This document shows, in pieces, positions 12,115 to 16,949 of a stretch of DNA of 16,949 nucleotides (position 1 is its first letter; each line of letters opens with the position of its first letter). The notes beneath the pieces are model-generated. The model was given only the letters and a program-made list of their open reading frames with translations. It was not told the DNA's origin and did not search any database. Both the position numbers and the translations under genes were made by a program. Source of the DNA: an uncultured Clostridia bacterium. GTDB taxonomy: Bacteria > Bacillota > Clostridia > Oscillospirales > Oscillospiraceae. The stretch covers positions 1 to 16,949 of the forward strand of contig CAMHRJ010000013.1 in assembly GCA_946187475.1 (NCBI GenBank). The letters are read 5' to 3'.

Positions 12115-14608
12115 TGCGTTCCTCCTCTCCCGGGAGTTCCGGGGCGGATGCGTTTTCGGCTTCCGACAGTTGTTCCTTCTCTTCCTCCGGTTCCATCTGC
12201 ACGCTGCCAATGTCGATGGACGCGCTGACGGTTCCTTTGACCAGGCCGCGAATCTCCGCGTCTACGAAGCCGTTGATATAGCCGCGGACGTGGCCGTTCA
12301 TGTGCATGGCGCCCTGCAGGCTCTGCAGCGGGGCGGAATGCCCGATGTTAAACGAGGTCTTTTCGACGATGCTGTCACCCAGCAGAAGCAGCTGGGGCAG
12401 CACGCCCATGACCAGGATCATGCTCAAAAGGGTGCCGCGTCCCAGGCAGACGCCGATGGATGCGACGGTGTTCTCCGAAGAGAGGATGCCGATGGCGGCG
12501 CCGGCGGCAGCAAGGATGGTGCCGGAGGTGACCACCGTGGGGAACGAGACGTTCAGCGCCTCGATCATGGCGTCCTTGTAGTCCATTCTCTGCTTGAACT
12601 GCAGATAACGGCTGGAGATCACGATGGCGTAGTCGATGTTGGCGCCCATCATGATGGCGCTGACGATGAGATACGCCAGGAAGTAGAGATTGGACTGCAT
12701 CACCGTGGGGACGGCGAAGTTGATCCAGATGCTGCCCTGGATGACCAGGATCAGCAGCAGCGGCAGAGCCGCGCTCTTGAACGTGAGCAGCAGGATGACC
12801 ACCACGAAGACCAGCGTCAGCACGCTGATGAGAAGGTTATCCTCGCCGAAGGCCGAGGAGAAGTCCCGGTCCTTGGCAGTCTCGCCCACGAAGTAGGACT
12901 CGGTATAATACTTGCCGATGACGCCCTTCATGACCATGAGGTAGTCATAGGTCTCCTCGCTCTCCACCGGCAGATTCAGGTGGAGGATCATGCGGGAGTA
13001 GTCCTCGGTGTGGAGCTGAATCTCACCATCGATCAGCTGGTCGTAAAGCTCGGTCAGATCGTCCATCTTGTCCGGGTCCAGACGGGATTCATAGGCGTCC
13101 TTCTGGTCGTAGACGAACTTGATCATCTCGATCAGCGGGACGGTGGTGTTGTCGATGTTGGTGACGTCGATGAGCTGTCCCACCGCCTGGGCCAGATTGT
13201 CGTTCTGGGTGCAGTAGGCCATGTACAGCGTGCGGGAAATGGAGATGTCCAGATCCGTCAGATCGGAGAACTGCCGGGGCGTCAGGGCCGAGGTGACCAT
13301 GTAGCCGTCCTCCGCCTCGGTGCCCGCCAGGGCGATGACCTCGTCCACGCCTTCCAGCTGACACAGATCGTCGTAGAGCTTTTCCTCCGACTCGTAGTCC
13401 TTGTAGGGCAGGATCAGCGCGACCTCGTTGATCTCGCCGAAGGTCTGGTTGATCTTCTTTTCCGCCAGCTTGTATTCGTTCTGCTTCATGGTGTCCAGCG
13501 TACTGTAGCCGAACACATAGGGGCAGTGGTTGGCGAGGATGGCCGCCGCGATGACCACCACCACGAAAATGGGCGGGATCACATAGCGGCTCTTGATGGT
13601 GAAGCGGCCCCAGCCGCTGATCTTCGGAAGGAAGCTCTTGTGGTGGGACTTGTCGATGAGCGGGCTTGCCAGCAGAAGCAGACCCGGCATCAGCAGGAAC
13701 ACGGAGAGCATGCTGAAAAGGATGGCCTTGATGAGGACCAGACTCATATCCTGGCCGATCTTGATCTTCATGAAGGCCAGGGCCAGAAGACCGGAAATGG
13801 TGGTCAGGCTGGAGGAGGAAATCTCCGGGATGGCCATGCTCAGCGCCTTGGTCACGGCCTCCTTCGGCTCCATAGTCTCGCGCTTCTCGGTGTAGTGGTG
13901 GCAGAGGATGATGGCATAGTCGATGGCCAGACCCAGCTGCAGCACCGCCGCGATGGAGTTCGTGATGAAGGAGATCTCACCGAACCAGAAGTTCGTGCCC
14001 TTGTTGACCCAGACGGCCACGCCGAAAACGATCAGCAGCACCGGAACCTCGGCAAAGGTCCGGCTGGTGAGCAGCAGGACGATGATAATGATCGCAACGA
14101 GGATGACCAGCACCATCTGCATTTCCTTTTCCAGAATGATGCCGGTAGGGTTGCCCACCTCGGTAAATATATAAGTGTCGTATTCGCTCAGCGCCTCCCG
14201 GACATTCTCCACGCCCTGGATGGCCACGTTGTCCAGCTTCTCCCCGTCGAAGGTGACCTCGAACAGGGCGGCCGCATCTCTGAAGTGCTGGGGGTCGTTG
14301 GAAATCTCCACGTCCTTGACGCCGTCCACCTTCAGCAGCATGTCGGCCAGCTGCTCAGCTTTGTCATAGGTGATGTTGGATACCATGACCCGGGCGGTAC
14401 CGTAGGTGACGAACTCCCGGTCCATGATCGCAAGGCCCTGACGGGTCTCAGAGTCGTCCGGCAGATAGTCCGTCAAATCCTCGTTGACTTTTACGCCGGC
14501 GGAGGTAAAAATTGACATAATACACAGGGCGGCGAAGATGATGATGAACAGGTATCGCTTGTCAACGATGAAGCCTGCCAGCCGCTCCATGAATGTTTTT
14601 CGCTCCAT
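12104..14608 (-). CDS. MMPL/RND-family transporter
   Basis: 834 aa from the ATG at 14606-14608 (AGAGGG five bases upstream; a GTG at 14651-14653 would add 15 residues without a good site). The layout is the classic duplicated RND fold: one helix (18-36), an extracellular domain (38-160), five helices (164-315), a second lone helix (343-360), a second extracellular domain (361-590) and five helices (592-745). Each helix 4 carries the MMPL proton-relay pair: GLAIDYAII (Asp230-Tyr231) and GANIDYAIV (Asp659-Tyr660). Such proteins use the proton gradient to export lipids, polyketides or drugs to the cell surface. A charged cytoplasmic tail follows (about 748-834), including a Gly/Val/Ile segment at 772-802 and an acidic end. 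Its stop overlaps the GLUG gene by 11 bases. The substrate is unknown; SwrC/AcrB-type RND is less likely because of length. Confidence 0.94.
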   Translation of the reverse strand: MERKTFMERLAGFIVDKRYLFIIIFAALCIMSIFTSAGVKVNEDLTDYLPDDSETRQGLAIMDREFVTYGTARVMVSNITYDKAEQLADMLLKVDGVKDVEISNDPQHFRDAAALFEVTFDGEKLDNVAIQGVENVREALSEYDTYIFTEVGNPTGIILEKEMQMVLVILVAIIIIVLLLTSRTFAEVPVLLIVFGVAVWVNKGTNFWFGEISFITNSIAAVLQLGLAIDYAIILCHHYTEKRETMEPKEAVTKALSMAIPEISSSSLTTISGLLALAFMKIKIGQDMSLVLIKAILFSMLSVFLLMPGLLLLASPLIDKSHHKSFLPKISGWGRFTIKSRYVIPPIFVVVVIAAAILANHCPYVFGYSTLDTMKQNEYKLAEKKINQTFGEINEVALILPYKDYESEEKLYDDLCQLEGVDEVIALAGTEAEDGYMVTSALTPRQFSDLTDLDISISRTLYMAYCTQNDNLAQAVGQLIDVTNIDNTTVPLIEMIKFVYDQKDAYESRLDPDKMDDLTELYDQLIDGEIQLHTEDYSRMILHLNLPVESEETYDYLMVMKGVIGKYYTESYFVGETAKDRDFSSAFGEDNLLISVLTLVFVVVILLLTFKSAALPLLLILVIQGSIWINFAVPTVMQSNLYFLAYLIVSAIMMGANIDYAIVISSRYLQFKQRMDYKDAMIEALNVSFPTVVTSGTILAAAGAAIGILSSENTVASIGVCLGRGTLLSMILVMGVLPQLLLLGDSIVEKTSFNIGHSAPLQSLQGAMHMNGHVRGYINGFVDAEIRGLVKGTVSASIDIGSVQMEPEEEKEQLSEAENASAPELPGEEERNET

Positions 14609-14646
14609 AAAAACCCTCTTTTGTCCCCTCAGATTCCATGCCAAAA

Positions 14647-14674
14647 CGGTCACCGGCTTCCCAAACCGTGACCT
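14647..14674 (-). promoter_or_regulatory. Inverted repeat in the MMPL leader
   Basis: GGTCAC (14649-14654) and GTGACC (14667-14672), with further G-C pairing inside, form a short hairpin about 40 bases before the transporter start. A second inverted repeat, GAAAAT-GCTTG-ATTTTC, lies at 14705-14721. Either could be an operator for a TetR/MarR-type regulator or an RNA hairpin; no regulator gene is in the window. Confidence 0.3.
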
Positions 14675-14783
14675 GTTCAGAAAATTACAAAGTGGTTACA
14701 GCTTGAAAATGCTTGATTTTCCAACTGTTTCACAATCGATAGTATCAAAATGTTAACATAATGATTAAAAATCTTCTCAATAC

Positions 14784-14812
14784 ACTATACGATATTCTTC
14801 TCTTATTGTCAA
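14784..14812 (-). promoter_or_regulatory. Strong sigma-70 type promoter of the MMPL-GLUG operon
   Basis: On the minus strand: TTGACA (14807-14812), exactly 17 bases, TATAGT (14784-14789); one mismatch in twelve positions. Transcription would start near 14777, giving a leader of about 170 nt before the MMPL start codon. The surrounding DNA is clearly more AT-rich than the genes. Confidence 0.75.
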
Positions 14813-14871
14813 CCGTTTCTGACGAAAAATCGAGATTTTAGTTCCGATATCGACAACGGGTCAGATAATCG

Positions 14872-15750
14872 TCATTCCGTCTTGAAAATCTCCCCAACCC
14901 GACGGATATAGGCCGGGAGCGCGCCCTCAAAATCCACGCCGAAACGCCGGGGCGTATCGTGCCGGAGACTACGGCGGATGCTGTCATCCGTCAGGAGCGT
15001 GGCGACGGTCAGGGCCTGCTGGGTGGAGGCGCCGCGCACCATCAGCGCTGCCAGGGCCGAGGCCAGAATGTCACCGGTGCCGTAGAAGATGCCCTCGTGG
15101 GCTTCGCGCATACAGCGGAAGATCTGTCCGCTGGCCACATCGAAGGCAAGATTGCCGATCTCCCCTGCCTCCGTGCGCACGCCGGTGATCACCACGGTCT
15201 TGGGTCCCAGAGCGGCCAGCCGCTCGAAGAGCGTGCGGAGATACACCTCGCCGTGGGCCTCATGCTGGTAGTCCAGCCCCGCCAGGAGGGCCGCTTCGGT
15301 GATGTTGGGGGTGATCACGTCCGCATGGGCGATCAGCCGGCGGAAGGCGCGGCACATCCGGTCGTCTAAATTGGAATAGTATCGGCCGTTGTCGGCCATG
15401 ACCGGGTCCACCAGCACCAGCGTTTCCTCCGTGGAGAGCAGCGCCAGCATCTGCATGACGGTCTCCGCCTGGGACGGGCTCGCCAGATAGCCGGTATAGA
15501 CGCCGTCGAACTTCGCGCCGGTGCTCTGCCAGTGGCGGGCCATGGGCAGCATATCCGCCGACAGATCCCGGAGGGTCCAACCGGTGAATTCGCCGGTGTG
15601 GGTGCTGAGCACCGCCGTGGGAATGCAGGCGCACTCCACCCCCGTGGCAGAGATCACCGGCAGGGCCACGGTCAGCGAGCACTTGCCCAGTCCCGACAGG
15701 TCATGGATCGCCGCGATCCTGCGCAGGGGCGGCAGCATGGTTTCATTCAT
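14872..15750 (-). CDS. pdxY: Pyridoxal/pyridoxamine kinase (PdxY/PdxK-like, ribokinase superfamily)
   Basis: 292 aa, the usual length. It phosphorylates vitamin B6 vitamers with ATP to salvage pyridoxal 5'-phosphate in the cytoplasm. Motifs: IHDLSGLGKCSLTVALPVIS (residues 15-34), the substrate-side N-terminal motif of clostridial pyridoxamine kinases; TAVLSTHTG (45-53); VDPVMADNGRYY (114-125); ITPNITEAALL (146-156); and the catalytic GTGD loop with Asp227 (224-227). I chose ATG 15748-15750 because GAGGAA lies about eight bases upstream; ATG 15778-15780 would add ten residues and abuts the 3' arm of a hairpin. It is downstream of the 70-aa gene and probably cotranscribed with it. PLP supply is relevant to the PatB enzyme in this window, but that is only a loose link. 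Confidence 0.93.
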   Translation of the reverse strand: MNETMLPPLRRIAAIHDLSGLGKCSLTVALPVISATGVECACIPTAVLSTHTGEFTGWTLRDLSADMLPMARHWQSTGAKFDGVYTGYLASPSQAETVMQMLALLSTEETLVLVDPVMADNGRYYSNLDDRMCRAFRRLIAHADVITPNITEAALLAGLDYQHEAHGEVYLRTLFERLAALGPKTVVITGVRTEAGEIGNLAFDVASGQIFRCMREAHEGIFYGTGDILASALAALMVRGASTQQALTVATLLTDDSIRRSLRHDTPRRFGVDFEGALPAYIRRVGEIFKTE

Positions 15751-15780
15751 GGAAGTTTCCTCATTTCCGACAGACTTCAT

Positions 15781-15804
15781 GCGGCCTTCCCTTTCGAAGG
15801 CCGC
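15781..15804 (-). terminator. Hairpin between the 70-aa gene and the pyridoxal kinase gene
   Basis: Perfect 9-bp arms GCGGCCTTC (15781-15789) and GAAGGCCGC (15796-15804) with a six-base loop. No T run follows on the minus strand, so it is more likely an attenuator or mRNA stability hairpin than a full terminator. Confidence 0.4.
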
Positions 15805-15828
15805 ACGAGATTGTGTGAGCGCGAAGGC

Positions 15829-16041
15829 TCAGTCCAGGGCACGGAGCTCAGCGTCGATCTCATCCAGCTGCTCCGCGGTCAGACCCGACTGCGCAAAGGC
15901 CGCCACACAGCGCAGCGACATGAAGCGCGTCATCTGCAGCGCCGGATTCTTCAGGATTTTGGGAAAGTACCGTTCCAGCACTTCCACCGCCTCCGGCGCA
16001 GCCAGCAGGGTCTGCATCTGGTCCTCTGTCGAATGTTTCAT
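15829..16041 (-). CDS. Small helical protein of unknown function, 70 aa
   Basis: Starts at ATG 16039-16041 behind GGAGGAG at six bases. I do not recognise a named family with certainty. The sequence (MKHSTEDQMQTLLAAPEAVE, then ERYFPKILKNPALQMTRFMS, then LTAEQLDEIDAELRALD) reads as three amphipathic helices with no signal peptide or membrane segment, and one Cys45. The pattern 'pro-rich break, ILxNPxLxM, MSLxxxAxF' resembles a small helical module I recall at the C-terminus of some clostridial proteins, but I cannot name it firmly. It is preceded by a perfect consensus promoter and a structured leader, and is followed 78 bases later by the pyridoxal kinase gene, so the two probably share a transcript. 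Confidence 0.75.
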   Translation of the reverse strand: MKHSTEDQMQTLLAAPEAVEVLERYFPKILKNPALQMTRFMSLRCVAAFAQSGLTAEQLDEIDAELRALD

Positions 16042-16053
16042 GGTTGCTCCTCC

Positions 16054-16096
16054 CCGCCTTTCGGCGGAATGCGCGCTCAAAATCAGGCTGAGCGCA
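16054..16096 (-). promoter_or_regulatory. Structured leader of the 70-aa gene
   Basis: Two hairpins on the minus strand lie between promoter and start codon: GCGCTCA / TGAGCGC (within 16074-16096) and CCGCC-GAAA-GGCGG (16054-16067), the latter with a GNRA-type tetraloop and touching the ribosome binding site. They may tune translation or mRNA stability. Confidence 0.4.
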
Positions 16097-16112
16097 TACT
16101 GATACGGGTGGT

Positions 16113-16141
16113 ATTATACTGCAAACCCACCTTTCTGTCAA
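16113..16141 (-). promoter_or_regulatory. Perfect consensus sigma-70 promoter for the 70-aa gene and pdxY
   Basis: TTGACA (16136-16141), exactly 17 bases, TATAAT (16113-16118): all twelve consensus positions match. Transcription would start near 16106, giving a leader of about 65 nt. Confidence 0.8.
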
Positions 16142-16170
16142 ATTTCCCCTGCCGGGCCGAAGGTCTGCAC

Positions 16171-16199
16171 TTTACTTTCACCGGAAACTGTGTTAAAGT
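16171..16199 (+). promoter_or_regulatory. Candidate promoter of the lipoprotein gene at 16357
   Basis: TTTACT (16171-16176), 17 bases, TAAAGT (16194-16199); four of six matches in each box. A start near 16206 gives a leader of about 150 nt. The divergent gap 16042-16356 (315 bases) holds this promoter, the strong promoter on the other strand and an AAGGAG followed by a possible eight-codon GTG reading frame (16213-16239); no larger gene is evident. Confidence 0.45.
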
Positions 16200-16356
16200 C
16201 TCCCAAGGAGATGTGATATCAAGAAAATCCTGGAACTGATCGAGACAGAACCCTTGCGTTTTTGATACCGGCGAAATCTGTCTGCCGGCGAGTTGGATGC
16301 ACCGCGCTCACGGTCCGACGCCTGTTCGTATTCCGGGAGACCAAGGAGGAACCCTC

Positions 16357-16949
16357 ATGAGACCATATAAAACCAGAATCGCTGCCCTTCTGCTCTGCAT
16401 CCTGATGCTGGCCGGCTGCGGCAAGGCGGCGGAGTCTGCGAAAAACGACGCAGCCGGAACCCAGCAGAGCACCAACACCGCGAAACCCGAAGCCTCTGCC
16501 AAGCCCGACGCCATGGCAAAGCCGGGCGCCCCCGCTTCCCCGGCGGTCTCCCCTGTTGCCACGTCCACGCCCAACGCCGCGACACCCACGCCGACGCCGG
16601 AACAGGATGACGAGAACACGGCGCCGGAAGCAGAGGACCCTGCGCAGGATGCCGCAAGCATCCCCAAAGGAAATTGGGTGGATCACACCACGGGCATGAG
16701 TCTTTCCATCGATGACGCCGGCAACGTCACGGTGCTCTGGAAGCAGAGTGACGGCACCGCCTACTGCTGGATCTGCACCGTCGCCCGGGATGACGCCGGG
16801 GTGCTGCGCTATTCCGACTGCACCAAGCTGAGCCAGACCGGCGACAGCGCATCCAGCACCCTCTACCAGAACGGCACCGGCACGCTGACCGTTAAAAACG
16901 GCAATCTCTACTGGCAGGACGACATCGAAAACATCGCCGCCAATCTGGT
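16357..16949 (+). CDS. Lipoprotein of unknown function with Pro/Thr/Ala-rich linker (cut by window edge)
   Basis: The reading frame is open for 197 codons and runs off the right end. The start ATG follows AAGGAGGAACCCTC, a strong ribosome binding site. The N-terminus MRPYKTRIAALLLCILMLAG is a lipoprotein signal with lipobox LAGC (residues 18-21), lipidated at Cys21. Residues 22-105 are a low-complexity Ala/Pro/Thr/Ser linker (KPEASAKPDAMAKPGAPASP, TPTPTPEQDDE). From about residue 106 a globular domain starts (GNWVDHTTGMSLSIDDAGNV, then WKQSDGTAYCWICTVARDD), beta-rich, with Trp and a Cys-Trp-Ile-Cys pair plus a later Cys. This domain opens like an extracytoplasmic beta-sandwich measuring domain, but I cannot name its family. 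Same architecture style (lipobox, TP-rich spacer, domain) as the lipoprotein at 4922, without clear sequence similarity. Confidence 0.88.
   Translation, partial: MRPYKTRIAALLLCILMLAGCGKAAESAKNDAAGTQQSTNTAKPEASAKPDAMAKPGAPASPAVSPVATSTPNAATPTPTPEQDDENTAPEAEDPAQDAASIPKGNWVDHTTGMSLSIDDAGNVTVLWKQSDGTAYCWICTVARDDAGVLRYSDCTKLSQTGDSASSTLYQNGTGTLTVKNGNLYWQDDIENIAANL

Noticed and set aside
9046..12228. Very long plus-strand reading frame opposite the GLUG gene
   Set aside because: It is a mirror of the biased third codon positions of the minus-strand gene. It has no ribosome binding site, no recognisable domains and a low-complexity Gly/Ala/Val/His composition, while the minus-strand protein has signal peptide, GLUG repeats and a membrane anchor.
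12038..14515. Long plus-strand reading frame opposite the MMPL gene
   Set aside because: The translation is rich in His, Asp, Gln and Gly without domains; the minus strand encodes a clear MMPL protein with both Asp-Tyr motifs.
12104..14608. Classical tripartite RND drug efflux pump (AcrB type)
   Set aside because: The protein is 834 aa rather than over 1000, there is no membrane fusion protein gene next to it, and the helix-4 motifs are MMPL-like Asp-Tyr pairs.
14821..14860. Terminator after the pyridoxal kinase gene
   Set aside because: AAAATC-TC-GATTTT is a short AT-only stem with a two-base loop and cannot be called a terminator with confidence.
16270..16356. T-box leader, from GTTGGATGCACCGCG
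   Set aside because: It only loosely resembles the T-box word GGGTGGNACCGCG, there is no terminator/antiterminator pair, and the downstream gene is a lipoprotein rather than a tRNA synthetase or amino acid gene.

Overview
This window looks like chromosomal DNA of a strictly anaerobic, moderately high-GC clostridial Firmicute, probably a gut Oscillospiraceae/Ruminococcaceae-type organism. The basis is the gene order pyrH-frr-uppS-cdsA-dxr, a rubrerythrin next to a PatB-type C-S lyase, lipobox lipoproteins, strong AGGAGG-type ribosome binding sites, and families of GC-rich palindromic repeats. The taxon is an inference from gene content; no rRNA or tRNA gene is present.

Region 1 (1-4242, minus strand) is the housekeeping block pyrH > frr > DUF1304-type membrane protein > uppS > cdsA > dxr (dxr runs off the left edge). 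It links UMP phosphorylation, ribosome recycling, undecaprenyl-PP synthesis, CDP-diacylglycerol synthesis and the MEP isoprenoid pathway. The usual rpsB-tsf partners are not upstream of pyrH, a DUF1304 gene is coupled to frr by a GTGA overlap, and large palindromic repeat cassettes sit between uppS, cdsA and dxr.

Region 2 (4243-4921) is a gene-free stretch holding more repeats: GC-rich stem-loops, a 173-bp MITE-like element and an AT-rich palindrome. Region 3 (4922-7427, plus strand) carries a small lipoprotein gene with its own terminator, then a patB/malY-type PLP C-S lyase and a rubrerythrin that appear to form one transcript. Another repeat cluster separates rubrerythrin from the convergent sfsA (7684-8379, minus).

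Region 4 (8437-14608, minus strand) is the most unusual part. An 834-aa MMPL/RND-type transporter gene overlaps by 11 bp a gene for a 1225-aa cell-surface protein. That protein has a signal peptide, two blocks of GLUG repeats separated by about 360 residues of predicted helix, a C-terminal membrane anchor and an acidic cytoplasmic tail. A near-consensus sigma-70 promoter precedes the transporter and a strong terminator follows the GLUG gene. This looks like a two-component export or surface-assembly machine of unknown substrate.

Region 5 (14872-16949) holds a pyridoxal/pyridoxamine kinase gene downstream of a 70-aa helical protein, both probably driven by a perfect TTGACA-17-TATAAT promoter. 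Divergent from it is a second lipoprotein gene with a proline/threonine/alanine-rich linker, cut by the right edge.
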